Source: Nyssa sinensis
Lineage: Eukaryota > Streptophyta > Magnoliopsida > Cornales > Nyssaceae
Direction: 5' to 3'
Assembly (NCBI GenBank): GCA_008638375.1
Contig: CM018038.1
Coordinates: 32,843,169-32,907,168 of the forward strand
DNA length: 64,000 nucleotides
The translations under genes were made by a program, and so were the position numbers. The notes below the pieces were generated by a model. The model saw only the letters and a list, made by a program, of their open reading frames with translations, was not told where the DNA came from and did no database searches. This document shows, piece by piece, positions 1 through 12,300 of the stretch (the stretch's first letter is position 1; each line of letters opens with the position of its first letter).

Positions 1-2790
1 ATTAGAATGATCACAATTCATTTAGGAATATTCTATCTGATCACATTATGTATCGTATGGTCCTTTTTAGGTGCCTTATTATCCCATAATATATCAATGT
101 ATCTCTTTGTGGAAAATGCACTGCGTCAAACCCATATGCCTAATCAAAAAATCCAACCAACATTTCAAGGAATAGCATACTAGAATCTAAGTATCATCAC
201 AATTGTAGAGTACATACGTCTGGTAATAGTAATAGTAGAATAACAATAGCAACTAAACTATGAAGATCTCATAATTAGCACATAGTAATAATCAATTAGT
301 GCATATTTGTGAGCAAATATTACTTATGTTTTTCGTGTCTAAGCATCAGATATCTTGTGAGTTCATAATTTAACCTTTACGGCCACCCTCACCTTTAGTA
401 ATTAAGTTTCATGTTAATTTTATAAATTCTCTAAAATTAATCATACTATAATCTATACATGGAGTATTTGTTTGCCCAAACATATGTTAAAAATGAGTTC
501 CTGGACCTCAAAAACCCTAACGAGGTCTTATCCTGAAGGTTTCATATCATTTAGGTATCTTCTAAACCCCTAAAGGTATTTTTGAAATTTTACCGACACT
601 GGTTTCACATCTATTAGGACACTATTACACAAAACGGACCTAGAAGATCCAAAAATCTTAAGGTAGGCCGCCTTATATTTTATTTCTCTTCTAGATATTT
701 GTTCCATGTTCAAGGGCATTATTGTAATTTTATCGATACTATAATCACGTCTGTCAAGACACTGTCTCACTAAGCAGACCTTGAAAACAGATCCAAGAGG
801 TCTAAAAACTCTAAGGTAAGGTCTTCTTAGATCTTAATTTACCTTTTTGTTATTTGTTTTATGCCTAAGGGCATTATCATAATTTTACACATTCTTATGC
901 AACTAACACTATGTCCCAATTTTCTAATTTTGACATTATATTTGGATTTTGGGTATCCAAAAATCTTGTAATGCTCTTCCAAATTTTAATTAATCATTCA
1001 AGTATTCAATCTAATTATAGGGGCAAAACTGTCATTTTACTAATTTAGGAGGGACCACCATCAGGTCCCAATTTTTTTAATCTAACATCATATTTGTCGT
1101 TGGGGCATTCAAAAATCTTGGACTAGCCATTTTTAAAAATTTAATTCGCACTTTAATTGTTCATTTTAGTTTTAGAGGCATAATTATCATTTTACTAATA
1201 TAGGTGGGAACACTGCGAGTTATTAGTTGGTTCTATAATCGTTAGGCTAAGCCTAATTTAAAGGCCAGTAATCAACGCAAGAAAATGGACCAAGGCCTAT
1301 GACCCGAACCCGTTTTGACCAATTGTTGATCGACCCATTGACCGCGTTGGCCCGTCTATTGACCGCGCTAACCGGGTCAGCTCGATCGTCGTGTCCTTTT
1401 TCCATTATCTCCATTTCCTTTCATTCCCACTAACTCTATGGAGCACTAACTAGTTTTTCCTGATGCCCGTGATCCTTCAAACCTATGTGCAATGATCTAT
1501 ATATTTCAAACTCAAATTAGGTCTTCTCTCTATACACATACCATATCATCCCACACACACTCAAAGACACTTATATCTATAACAAAAAACTCACCCCATA
1601 CATATAATCCCTTAAACAGTCTTGAGAGGAGAAGATTTTACTTTACAATAGACCCACCTTGATGGGTCTTTAATGGAGGTTCACTCTTAGCCTACCTATA
1701 CACACATATATACATTCACACATAACCACACACATATGGGCATAATTTATAATACATTGAGAAGACCTAAAAATGTCTATAATTCCCTACCTTTCAGCCA
1801 TGCTAGAGAGAGCGAATAATGAAGAAAGAGAAATCTTAGTTGTTGTCAATGACTTCTCATTGTTCTTCCATCCGTGGCCCTCCAAGTGTTCTAAACAATT
1901 TCCTATTCATCCCTTTACATCCAACATGGGTTACACCCTTTACACACATATATACACATAGATATACATGCACAAATATGCACTGTTATACACATTTTGT
2001 ATACACGCAGTCACAGGGACATACTTAGGGTTTATATGTACAAAACACTCTTTATAGCATACACACAGAGTTTTGTACTCATTCCCTCATTTGTTTTACC
2101 TATACACTCTTATATATACATATATATATATATGCACACCCTACACCCATTCAATAGAGATAGAGAAATAAAGTGAGAGATTTTTGAAAATGTGGGAAGG
2201 TCAACCCTAGAGGGAAAAATGAGAGAAAAGTTTATGTTCGTTTTTGGGTCTTGTCACTATCAAGTGACTCACCTCTCTCCTACACACATACAATGGTGCA
2301 CTATCACAGACACTAACATCTCTCACATTAGATTCCTTCTTGGCCAAAAATGAAGTGTCACATAGCATTGTCTATGAAGTTGTGTCAAGCTTCCTTAAAA
2401 AGCTTTGCATGCTAAGCGAGGCATTACATGGCCTGTTTGCCATGCACACATGCACAAATGCTTGAAAATTAATTGTATCATAAGCGCACCAAAATTGACA
2501 CCTTAACCAATTTTGACACGTAGATTACAAATATATCCTCCATTCTTCCAAATTCGATCGTTATAATTTTAAGATTTATCTGTGTCTTGAGTTTGATTGT
2601 GTGTTCCCGTGGCTCATATCAATCTCGAATAAATTTTTAAAATTATATGTTCGCCTCAAAATATTATATTAATCACTAGTAATTTATTTTCATAATTTAT
2701 TTAACTCATTATCATTCAATTAATTATTTGCCTTTGATTCAGACTAAAAAATTACCAAAACGTTCTTTGATAATTTTTTGGGTCTTTACA
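1..2790 (-). repeat. Gypsy LTR-like sequence (minus strand), runs off the left edge
   Basis: No gene is visible. On the minus strand the block begins at 2790 with TGTAAAGACCC, a start like the TGTAACACCCC of long gypsy LTRs elsewhere in this window. Internally it shares their architecture: repeated short stretches about a gggcatt...gtaatttta motif (about 540-1200), a run of gacc/cgac motifs (1260-1390), then a CA/TA-rich leader-like stretch (1500-2160). It abuts the broken reverse transcriptase of the copia element at 2791, so it probably inserted there. The left end lies outside the window. The family assignment is inference from layout, not alignment. Confidence 0.4.
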
Positions 2791-2945
2791 TCATAAGTAA
2801 CCCTTTCCATGTACACTTTTTGATTATTCAATTTAACACATTGTGCAATTGATCTTTAACAATGAACCTGAGTTAATCTTTCTAGTCATAGCCTCATTTT
2901 ATGTTATAAACAAGAAACTATGTAAATCAAACATCTCAACTTGTC

Positions 2946-3550
2946 ATTCTCATGAAACTAAAGTGCAAAAAAAGTCTCATCATTTCTAGTAAAGATGAGG
3001 TCATCTACATAAAGGCACACAAGCAAGAAGGTACCTTGTGAAGATTTTTTGAGGAACAAAGTATGCTCATAAGGGCATTTCTCAAACCCTTCCTTCAGAA
3101 AATAATCTTCAATGCGGTGGTACCATGCCCATGGAGCTTGCTTCAAACCATATAAAGCTCTTTGTAAGCGATACACCTTCTTTTATGCTCCTTTTACCAC
3201 ATAACCAAGGGGTTACTCAACTTACACCTCCTCATTTAACTCACCATGAAAAATGCAGACTTAAGATCTAATTGAAATAGAGACCACCCTTTTTGAGCTG
3301 CTAGAGCAAGCACCAACCGTATAGTGTCCATGCAAGCCACAGGTGCAAAGAACTCCGTGTAATCCACCCCATGTTGTTGTGTGTACCCTTTGGCGACAGG
3401 GAAAGCCTTGTATTTTTCGACTTCCCCATGTTCATTTAGCTTAGTCTTGTATACCCATTTCACCCCAACTGTTTTTGCGCCATGAGAAAGATCAGTGAGG
3501 TCCCATATATCATTTTTTCGAATGGCTTCAATTTCAGAGTCCATGGCACA
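2946..3550 (-). pseudogene. copia reverse transcriptase fragment
   Basis: The RT domain starts about 3547 with a glutamate-rich helix followed by VKWVYKTKLNEHGEVEKYKA, then VAKGYTQQHGVDYTE and LFQLDLKSAF. These are the N-terminal blocks of copia RT. After a frame break near 3236 the second half continues with ALYGLKQAP at about 3140 and the catalytic YVDD box at about 3000. The catalytic YVDD is intact, but the protein is in at least two frames and stops just after it. Downstream codons resemble the expected DLG...YFLG block only in fragments. Confidence 0.9.
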
Positions 3551-3933
3551 TCTCCTATTTGGCACTTTGAGCTGCATCCACATAAGATAAAGGATCCTCA
3601 TCAAAAAATAGAGCAAAATTACCTTGATGATCATCATCAGAGAAGCCATCACCACTATCATAGTCACGTATCCATATTGGAGGGTGTCGAGAATGCCTTT
3701 CAGCAGGACTGGAAATAAGATCAAGCAGTTGTGTGTCCTTCGGCTGTTTGATGCTCCAAATTCTCCTCATGAAAGCCACCATGATTATCAGCACTAATGG
3801 ATCCACTGCCTTCCTCATGACCAGTCCCACTTGAATTGTTGTCTATGGCTTCATCCTGGATATTATTGTTGTTGTCTTCATCTATATCACTCCAATCAAG
3901 AGATGCTTGAATTGCTTCAGCATGACTATCATC

Positions 3934-4800
3934 CTAGGGCCAACTTTCCTCTTCATTAAAGATAACATCACGACTGATAAGCACCTTTTGAGAAAGTGGA
4001 TCATACAAGCGATAGGCTTTAGACTCCTCGCTAATTCCTAACAAAACACATTTTAAGTTTTTGCTATCCAATTTGGTGCGTTTGTTATCTGGAACATGAG
4101 CATAAGAAAGACACCCAAACACTCGAAAATGATCACCAAATGGTTTAGTGCCACTACATGCCTCTTCTGGAGTTTTATTTTGAACTGCAAGTGTAGGACT
4201 TCTTTTGAGAATATGTACCGCCCTGTTGACAGCCTCGGGCCAAAAGGTTTTGGGAACTCGTCTACTAGTGAGTAGACTTCGGACCATGTTCATGATTGTT
4301 CGATTTTTCCTTTCTGCCACTCCATTTTGTTGAGGAGTGTAGGCCGTGGTGAGTTGACGATGTATCCCATTGGTTGCACAGAACTCAATAAACTTAGTAG
4401 ATGTGAACTCCCCGCCTCGATCAATTCGCAAACCCCGGATACTAGTGCCAGTTTCTTTCTCAACCTTCGTTTTGAAAAGTTAGAACATTCTAAAAGCATC
4501 TAACTTCTCTGTTAAGAAAAAGACCCATAGTTTCTGACTAAAGTCATCAATAAAAGTTAAAAGATACCTCTTGTGACTGTTGGAGATAGGAGAAATTGGC
4601 CCACATATGTCTAAATGAAGGAGCTGAAGTGGCTACAATGCTCTCCATATACTTTCTCACAGAAAGGAACTTCTGTGTTGTTTTCCCAGCACACAATCTT
4701 CTCATAACAGCCTAAAACATTGCAGCTATGGCAACCTATGAACCATCTGTTTTTGCTGTAGAGTTTTGAGGCCTCCAAAACTTAAATGGCCATACCGACA
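3934..4800 (-). pseudogene. copia integrase, broken
   Basis: The zinc-binding N-terminus is represented by a CRYGHLSFGGL segment near 4790. The core begins near 4570 with TFIDDFSQKLWVFFL, which holds the first catalytic aspartates. It changes frame and continues from 4431 with DRGGEFTS (second aspartate region) and PQQNGVAERKNRT (catalytic glutamate). The C-terminal part includes VFGCLSYAHVP and CVLLG. All key residues of the DDE triad can be traced, but at least one frameshift separates them around 4440-4600. Confidence 0.88.
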
Positions 4801-5560
4801 ATGCCAGAGATAATCCAGACTTTTGTGTTGGAGTGAGAAAACAATGCTGGTCTTGAAGTTGAATCTTGGCAAAAAGATAAACATCCTATTAAGAGACATG
4901 GTTGTTTCGATAATAAGACCTCTCTCGGGGTGGTACACCTTACACTTGTTATATCGTAACAAAATTGCCAAACCTTCCTCTTGCAGTTGGCCAATGCTTA
5001 AAAGATTGTTTTTCAATTGTGGAATATAAAATACCTTTGTAATAACTTGTGAAACATGATTAACTTGGAGATGAATGTTTCCTTTTCCCATTACACCAAT
5101 CCTGGAGTTGTCGCCCAGCTTTACAAACTTGCGAAAGCTCTCATCCAGTTCTGAAAAGAATTCCTTGTGTCCGCACATATGGTTATTGCATCCTGAGTCT
5201 AAGAACCATGCCGTTTCATCAGGTGCTTTCTTGACATGAGCCATGAGAAGCAACTCCTTCGTGTAGTTATCAACTTCAAGAGTATCAAGTTCTGAAAAAT
5301 AGCCTCTTGACTCTTTCTTTTGGCCCACCATCTCCGTAACATCAACATATGCCATGAGCAGCAGCGGTTCAGTGGTTTCAGCATAATGGGCTTGTGACTC
5401 CTTTTCCTTGCCCTTCTTTGGACATTCATACTGAAAATGGCCAAGGTCATGACAATAAAAACATTCAACAAGAGATTTTTCAAAACCTTGTCTCCCACAC
5501 CCTCATCCCCTACCTCGAAAGGCACCTCCACCACGGCCTAGTTTGCTAACACTGTTGTCA
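4801..5560 (-). pseudogene. copia protease and nucleocapsid zinc knuckle
   Basis: A CCHC knuckle (CFYCHDLGHFQYEC, spacing C-x2-C-x4-H-x4-C) is encoded at about 5422-5468. The aspartic protease active site WFLDSGCNNHM lies near 5190-5220, followed by KNNLLSIGQLQEEG of the pre-integrase region around 4970-5010. The reading frame from 5355 to 4726 is open for 209 codons, the longest intact piece of this element. Upstream, the knuckle is in frame but separated from gag by stops. Confidence 0.88.
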
Positions 5561-6209
5561 TAAGTAATCTTTAATGCTTGCTCTTCCTACAACATGTCCT
5601 TGCATGCGCTATTCATGAACCAATAGGCTACTTTGCAATTCATCAATGGACATAGTGTCCAAGTCTTTGGACTCCTCAATGGAGCAAACCACATAATCAA
5701 ACTTTGAAATCATAGAGCGCAAGATCTTTTCAATAACAGTAACATCAGTCATCGTTTCACCATGAAAGTGCATTTTATTAGCAATAGTGAGAGTACGAGC
5801 AAAGTAGTTAGAGACGATCTCACCTTCCTTCATATGAAGGATCTCAAAATCCTTGTGAAGGGCCTACAGCTGTGCATGTTTGACCCTTGCATTCCCTTGA
5901 AACTTTTTCTTCATAGAATCCCAAATTCCCTTCGAAGTATCCTTGTCCAAGATAGGCTCAAGGATTGAACGATCGATGGCCTAAAAGAGATAATTCTTTG
6001 CTCCTAAGTCTTTCAATCTCTGATCTGCCACCCCCTTCTTTTGTTCATCCGAGAGATCAGCATCCTTTGCTACTAGCAGAAATTCCAATCTCAACTACGT
6101 GCCAGTATTCTTTGGAGCGAAGAAAATTCCCCATCAGCATGCTCCAATGATCATAGTGCCCAACAAATCGTGGAATTGCTGGTTGAACAAAACTACCCTT
6201 AGTTGTCAT
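5561..6209 (-). pseudogene. copia gag, broken
   Basis: A plausible start codon at 6209 opens MTTKGSFVQPAIPRF...YDHWSMLMGNFLRSKEYW, the N-terminus of copia gag (UBN2/retrotran_gag type). Stops follow at 6057 and near 5980 and 5868. The downstream part KEGEIVSNYFARTLTIANKM and the block ending in SSLLVHE (5833-5609) are recognisable gag. Several stops sit where glutamine is expected, for example CAG to TAG. The likely product was a capsid protein; none can be made now. Confidence 0.82.
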
Positions 6210-6280
6210 CTTTAGCTGCAGGCTACAAGATTTGAAAAAAAACTTCGGCACAAATCCGGAAAGGCTCTGATACCAAATAT

Positions 6281-6494
6281 TGAAGCTAGTTTTTTTAGGA
6301 GGAAAGCTTATCTTATTCAATATGCAAGGTGGCTTTATATATAGCCATACAGAAGGTAACAAAAAAGCTGAATATAATGTTATTCCACATAAACGTGGGT
6401 CATAGCCTAAAGAACAGGTCAGTGCCCCTGATTTCCAAGGATTATCAATAACAGAAAGCTGAAATACTAAGTCAACACCTAAACTTTGGGAACA
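6281..6494 (-). repeat. 5' LTR of the copia element, with adjacent primer-binding site
   Basis: On the minus strand the LTR runs from TGTTCCC (6494) to ...TTCA (6281), about 214 bp. It is followed after 5 bases by TGGTATCAGAGC (about 6264-6275), which pairs with the 3' end of initiator methionine tRNA. A TATA-like TATATATAAAG sits at about 6333-6344 in the right place for the retroelement promoter. The matching 3' LTR is not in the window, so age cannot be estimated from LTR divergence. Confidence 0.8.
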
Positions 6495-6840
6495 ATAAAT
6501 CTATATAATTAACCAACTCAACTAACAAAGTGGGTGTTTGGTGTTAACTATTTTTGAAAAAAAAAAAAAGAAGAGTGAAATTATTTTCTTAAATTCATTT
6601 AGTCCATCTGATGAAATGAGAAGAAAATAATTTTTTTGTGGTATAAATCATGAAAAAAAATATTTTTCAAATAAAAGATAGCACATGTGACATGTCTAAT
6701 CCTCTATGGGTAAAACCCAAACTTTCTTATAAATCTATACTAATTAACCAACTCAACTAACCGAGTGGGTGTTTGGTGTTAACTATTTTTGAAAAAAAAA
6801 AAAAAAAGAAGAGTAAAATTACTTTTTTGTCTTTGAGGAA
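6495..6840. repeat. Short tandem duplication next to the copia LTR
   Basis: A stretch beginning ctata(c)taattaacc and running through gtgggtgtttggtgttaac, a poly(A) run and a gaagagt motif occurs at 6501-6585 and again at 6735-6822, about 234 bp apart. The intervening DNA is unrelated noncoding sequence. The arrangement may be a local duplication or two ends of a small nonautonomous element. No coding content is visible. Confidence 0.6.
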
Positions 6841-8269
6841 GTAAAATTAAACACTTTTTCGAAACTTTGCCGCCTGATACATCGTCAATGAGCTTCCTCC
6901 CTATGACCAGAGCCCTAAACTTTGTTGGTTGTTATCCTATGACCACCTCCAGCCAATGACAGATCTAAATCATAAGTTTATGAAAGATAAAATTACAAAA
7001 ATTAAAATTTAAGAGGGTCTTTTTTGTAAAAATATAGAAAAATTAATGGGAACAAATCCTAAATTTGCTAAATAAAATCAATAGAAAAATATAAGTAAAA
7101 AGCCCAATTTCTTGAAGATTCAAGACCGGTATTTACAACTCTTTTAACAACTCCAATTGAGATTTGGAAATGGACAAGTTTGTCTTTATGTGCTTAACTC
7201 ATTTTATATAGTTCAAGCAGTTGTAACGTAAAGACCCAATACAAAAACTAAAACTAGGTAAAAGGAGGAGTCCCAAACGGGTCTTAGGAAACGAGACTCT
7301 TCTTCGTTAAATTATTTAGGAATGAAAGTTTTATTTAATACTAATTATTTTAATATTTGAACACATTTTAATTTCTAGATGATCTAATGAATAAGAATCT
7401 CGTTTATAGAGCTCTTAATAGCAAACGACCAATTGTTGATTTCGTTAAATTAAAATAAACAAGTCTTTAGGTACATATAAGAATGTTAATTATACAAACG
7501 TATGAAAGTAATAAATTTTGTTATAAAACAAGTTTTAGATGAAAAATTATAAAATTACAACAAATTTTTTTTTTTATATTGGAAAGAAACGCGAAGTATA
7601 ATAGGAAAATTGAAGATATTTTTGGCTTTATTATGGGAATAAGTCATTACCAAGAATGTTTCAACTTGCGGAGAGAGAAACAGAGAGAGATGGTGATGCT
7701 TATGGTTGGAAAAGTAGTTAATTGAGAGCTGAAAATGAAAAGGCACCAAACAAGCCGATTGCTTGTACTTCATTACCCCGTATGTTGAAGTAAAAATGAA
7801 AGGGACTGCCATAATTTTGTTTTGAAGCAATATATAATGTCAACACAACATTTTCAACCTTCATAATATAGCCACCAAGCTGGAGGAGGTTCAAAGCCCA
7901 AATGGACAGACAATGCAACATTTTTCAAATTCAATATAAGGGACCACATGGAATGTTCTCATGGACTAAGCTCTTGAGAAAAACTATACATTATAGCATC
8001 TCTCTCTCTCTCTGTGGATTGTCAACTGGATTGAACTGCCTCAAAACCTTCCTGCCCCATTATCCATGCAATGTATTTTAGGCAAGTTTTAGTTGAGTTT
8101 GAGCAGAAATAAACTTGGTTAGATTTTTAAGCCCGGATTATTATTCGGGCCAATCTTGGACCAAGCCCAACCTCAAGCATGAATAAATTGAAATTTTCTT
8201 AAAACATATATGTTTCCCTTTAAAGCATACATATATGTTTTATGTGTTTGTTTCTTAACTGAATGTCTT
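6841..8269. other. AT-rich noncoding DNA, nothing recognised
   Basis: No reading frame with protein-like composition, RNA gene or repeat boundary could be supported. A (TC)n run sits near 8001-8015 and there are short GA-rich patches near 7670-7692. Confidence 0.5.
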
Positions 8270-8283
8270 AGGTGGTTAATTGA

Positions 8284-8495
8284 CTTAACCAACTAAAACT
8301 AGTCAAGTTGGCCACTCATGCGTTCGACTCTCACTTTCTCATTAGGAAAAATGTAAGTATTATTTTTACCTAGTCATGAGTTGGGTAGGGTTGCTTTCAA
8401 GGTCTCTCTATGAGAGGTTCCTAGCATGTTCAATTGATTAGTTGTAATTCATATATTGTAATACCATATCTCTTCTTTGAAGAAAAAAAAAAAAA
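8284..8495 (+). mobile_element. SINE-like retroposon with 14-bp target-site duplication
   Basis: A 212-bp unit is flanked by the perfect direct repeat AGGTGGTTAATTGA (8270-8283 and 8496-8509). It ends in a poly(A) run, as LINE-mobilised elements do. A tRNA B-box-like GCGTTCGACTC lies at about 8320-8330, roughly 40 bp from the start, which fits a tRNA-derived polymerase III promoter. No open reading frame is present. Family not identified. Confidence 0.72.
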
Positions 8496-8509
8496 AGGTG
8501 GTTAATTGA

Positions 8510-9400
8510 GTTGTTCATAATTATCTTTCTAATAATTGATCTCAATTGGGCCACTTATACATACCCATTGAAGAGGAGAGGTCCAAGTTTAAGATATTTT
8601 GGGTCCCTTGCGATACTCGAGCCCATAATATTTAAATGGGGTGAGAGGGCCCAAAGGCATGGTATATGGGTTGGCCCATTTGGAATTTGACTGGGTTTAA
8701 TCAATCCATAAGAGGACCCTAAGTTGGTTCCTAAAAGAACTAGTATTATACAACCAAATAAAGTGATCATTATTTGGGACACATTTGTATCGCTACAATA
8801 ATCGTAAAAGGATTATTACTATGAATTAAATGGAGAGATGAAAATCCCATTTATCCAAGGATGGGAGAGAGGAAATCTTATCAATTTATCTTTTTATTTT
8901 ATTTTTATCGATTAGAGAACGTTTTAACCTCTTCATTTAACTGAGGCCCCATGAAAAAAAATAACTGCACATTCTACAAGACTTACTCAACGCTCAAGTT
9001 TTTCAAGCATACTAATAAGAATCGAACTGAATAATAAATCGGTGAGGGGATAAAATGATTCATTGATTCAATTGATAGTTCAAATGATTCAATTAATTTT
9101 ATAATTAATAAATTTTAAAAATATAAAAAAAAATATGAAAGTTTTTATATACTTTTGCTTGATAGGGGAACACATTTTTTAAGGACAACGCATTTAATGA
9201 TATTTCTAATTTAGTGAATGACATGATCATGTATAAAATTTTTAGCGAGTTTTGTTTAATCTCATTACGAGACTTGAACAAGTATAAACAAGAAAACGAA
9301 CCGAAATCAATTAAGAAAAAATTATTTAAAAGAATCAATTCAAAAACCAAAAAAGTCTATTTTTATATATATGACTAGGGTTGATTAGTTCAATCACCTT
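8510..9400. other. AT-rich noncoding DNA, nothing recognised
   Basis: Short ORFs here have compositions expected from random AT-rich sequence. No domain, RNA gene or transposon end is recognised. Confidence 0.5.
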
Positions 9401-10363
9401 CTTTTCAGAGTCCAGATGACCTTCTTGTCAACCCCTCCAAGTTAGGGTCATGACACCAATTTTATAACTGATTGTATTAAAATTGTCAAATTGTTTGTAT
9501 TTAGTTGCAAAAATTATTTTTAAAACTTGATTTATAGTTTTAAATTGTTAAATGTTTCACATCTGCTATTAATTGATTGAAAAACTTAGATCGATGGAGA
9601 ATTGATTAAACCTTCCTCTCAATCTCAAAACTCCATCGATCAAAATCCAAGACAGAATACCACGATTATTCGTTGAGCTTAAGTTATCTCACATTAACTC
9701 CAAACATTTTTTTTTTTTTTTTATAGATGAAGATTGATAAATGGGTTCACTGAGGAGATCATTTTACAGAGCTTGGCATGTGGAGATAACTGGCTTCATG
9801 CAGGATTACAATTAGGACTACTTGGGTTGCTAAGATGTAATCTCGAAGATAGATTGTAGACAAGTAATGTTGTAATGATGATTGTATATTGGATCTCTTA
9901 GATAATTGAAACTCTCATGTTTAAGAATTTAATGATAGGTTTACTCTTCCAAGTATGATTGTATTCACAAACACAAAAAATAAAAATAAAAATAATACTT
10001 ATGAATTTTGGCTACCAACTAAAGTTTTTAAAGAATGCAATTAACTTGGCACCGAATTGAAAGTCTTGCGACCGATCGCAATCCTTAATCCGCATAGAAT
10101 GGGTTGTAGGATGTGGTAGTTTAGTATCAGAGTACTAGGTTCAATAATCAGTTGGTGGACAAGGAACTTATTGGAGTTGAGATAAATGATTCTCGGAAGT
10201 CAAAGAGGATAAAAGTTAGATATTGAAGATGAATTGATCAATTGATGATGGACAATGAACTAGGGCTAACGATTGAGAGAATTGAATGACAATAACTCTG
10301 GTTGCGATAAAGATTGGAGTGTGGGACGAAAGGTTGGTAATAATTGGTGATTGATAGGTGTCA
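9401..10363 (+). repeat. Possible end of a gypsy LTR plus leader remnant
   Basis: Around 10084-10135 the sequence ttaatccgcatag...gtagtttagtatcagagtactagg resembles the LTR end and primer site seen at 40330-40385. The latter has a cleaner TGGTATCAGAG, whereas here the primer site reads TTAGTATCAGAG. The next about 230 bp would be leader. No gag is found before the next repeat at 10364. The upstream boundary of this LTR is not visible. Confidence 0.35.
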
Positions 10364-10630
10364 CATCCCAAACCCTACCCTATGCAGATTAAGAATAATG
10401 ACCAGCTAGTTAGGCACTTGCACCAATATACTAACTTTTCATAGCATATTGATGACGTGTCCAAACGAAAGCCTATTGACTAGGTACATAAATATATGCA
10501 TTCACAATTATATATAGTAGCGGAAAATAAAATATGGCAAAACATAACTGAAATATTTAATTGTCAAAACTACAATAAGTCTATACATTACAGCCCAAAA
10601 ATTTCTTTGCCATTTTACTACAAAAGATGT
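10364..10630 (-). repeat. Gypsy LTR end fragment (minus strand)
   Basis: The block opens with tgtcacatccc...ctatgcagatt. It matches the layout of the solo-LTR end at 35721 (TGTCACGACCC...TTATGCGGATC) and, about 150 bp in, shares a tagcgga(a)ataaa motif. It is therefore the end of a related minus-strand LTR. The copia element at about 10640 interrupts it. Confidence 0.5.
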
Positions 10631-10639
10631 TTAGGCTAA

Positions 10640-11350
10640 CTAAAGTCGTCGTCCTTTCCCAAACATTTGTAATTCAATTCCATCTTCTTATGTTGCACTA
10701 TCGGAATTCTCTCTTTTATACCCTACTACTTTCTCATTCCCACTTCCTCCTCATATGTTTGGTTGTGTTGCCTTTGTTCATAATTTGGATCTTGGTTAGG
10801 ACAAATTATTTCCCCGGGCTTGCAAATGTGATTTTCTTGGGTACTCTCGGACTAAAAAAGGGTATCGTTGCTATAATCCTAAATCTCAACGCTACTTCAT
10901 AAGTGCAAATGTTACCTTATTTGAGTCCACCTCATTCTTTTCCTCCTTGGGGTAGCATTTGTCCACAAATCTCATATATTGTCATGAGGAGGAGTCTGTT
11001 ATACCCTTTCCTACTCTTCCTTTGCCTATTTCTTCTCTGTCTAATTCTCCTTTGCAGGTTTATCAATGATCCCATGATAGACGCATTGTTTCTTATAGTC
11101 CAGATGCCATATCTTCCGCAACTAAGGTTCTTGCTTCTTCCTCTTCTCCTCCTGCCTCTGATGATTTACCTATTACTTTATGCCGAAGTAAACGTACTTG
11201 TACTCTGCATCCTATTGCTAATTTTGTTTCATATACTCGCACTTCATCTTGTTTGCAGTCTTTTGTTTGTGCTTTGTTCTTTCTTTTTATTCCCACTTCT
11301 TATGTACAAGCTTTGTCTTCTTCTGGTTAGAAATATGCTATGAATGAGGA
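10640..11350 (+). pseudogene. copia integrase C-terminal part and linker, broken
   Basis: Around 10752-10810 one frame reads HMFGCVAFVHNLD. After a stop and a one-base shift near 10812, another frame reads CDFLGYSRTKKGYRCYNP (about 10825-10880) followed by a serine/phenylalanine-rich segment. This is the copia integrase C-terminus, with the VFGC and FLGY blocks. The long hydrophobic frame at 10903-11343 is an out-of-frame reading of the linker between integrase and RT and is not a gene. Confidence 0.8.
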
Positions 11351-11399
11351 AATGAGTGCTCTTCATAAGAACCTAGACCTGGGAACTTACGACTCTTCC

Positions 11400-12300
11400 T
11401 CCTGAGAGACAAATAGTTGGTTGTTGTTGGGTCTACACAGTTAAGTACCTCCCTGATGGTTTTGTTGATCGTTGGAAGACTCGTTTGGTTGCTAAAGGCT
11501 ATACCCAGACATATAGTGTTAATTATTTTGATACTTTTTCTCATGTGGCACGTCTCAATTCTGTTCGAATTTTACTCTATGTTGTTAGTCTCTTTTGGCC
11601 TCTATACCAACTTGATATTAAGAATGCCTTCCTCCATGGTAATCTTCAAGAGGAAGTTTATATGGCTCAACCCCTTGGCTATATTGTTGCTAGTAATCAA
11701 CATCATGTATGTTGGCTGTGAAAGGCTTTGTATGGTTTGAATCAGTTTCCTTGTGCTTGGTTTGATAGATTTAGTGTCGTTATACTTGCATATGGTTTCC
11801 GCCATTATACTTTTGATCACTCTGTCTTTGTTCGTCACTCTTCTACAGGTACCATTGTCTTAAATGTCTATGTGAATGACATTATTATCTCTGGGAGTGA
11901 TTCCGCAGGTATCTCAGATTTGAAATGTCATCTTGGTCAACAATTTCATACTATGGATCTAGGTGCTTTGCGTTATTTTCTTAGGATTGAGGTTGCTCGT
12001 TCTCGCCAAGACATTTCTCTATCTCAACGAAAATACATCCATAATCTTCTTTCTAAGAATGGTCTCTTAGGTATTCGACCAGTTGATACTCCTATGGATT
12101 CCACTGTTAAACTAGATAGTGAGCAAGGAGAACTATTTGCTAATGTAGTTAGATACCGACAACTAGTTGAAAATTAATCTATCTTACTGATTACTCGGTC
12201 GGACATTAATTATTCTATTGGTATGGTTAGTCGATACATGCATACTCCTCGACAACCTCATTTTGATATTGTCACTCGTATTTTGCGTTATCTGAAGAAA
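11400..12300 (+). pseudogene. copia reverse transcriptase with altered catalytic motif
   Basis: The segment 11485-11721 carries VAKGYTQTYSVNYFDTFSHV and LYQLDIKNAFLHGNLQEEVY, ending in a stop at the position before KALYGLNQ. The frame 11728-12177 carries ALYGL, HSVFVRH, the catalytic box YVND, HTMDLGALRYFL and RYRQLVEN, then a stop. It continues with SDINYSIGMVSRYMHTPRQPHF. The usual box is YVDD; here the first aspartate is replaced by asparagine, which should abolish metal binding. Stops at 11719 and 12175 also break it. Confidence 0.9.

Larger units (their letters stand above)
2791..6494 (-). mobile_element. Ty1/copia retrotransposon, decayed, 5' LTR to reverse transcriptase
   Basis: Reading leftward the order is LTR, primer-binding site, gag, CCHC zinc knuckle, protease, integrase, reverse transcriptase. 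Integrase before RT is diagnostic of copia. Stops and frameshifts occur throughout, so the copy is inactive. The RT breaks up near 2945; past that point only scattered residues of the expected continuation can be followed. RNase H and the 3' LTR are not in the window, apparently cut off by the LTR-like block at 1-2790. Confidence 0.93.

Noticed and set aside
10903..11343. 146-codon hydrophobic frame that could look like a membrane protein
   Set aside because: It is an out-of-frame reading of the copia linker between integrase and RT; the neighbouring frames give known copia blocks.
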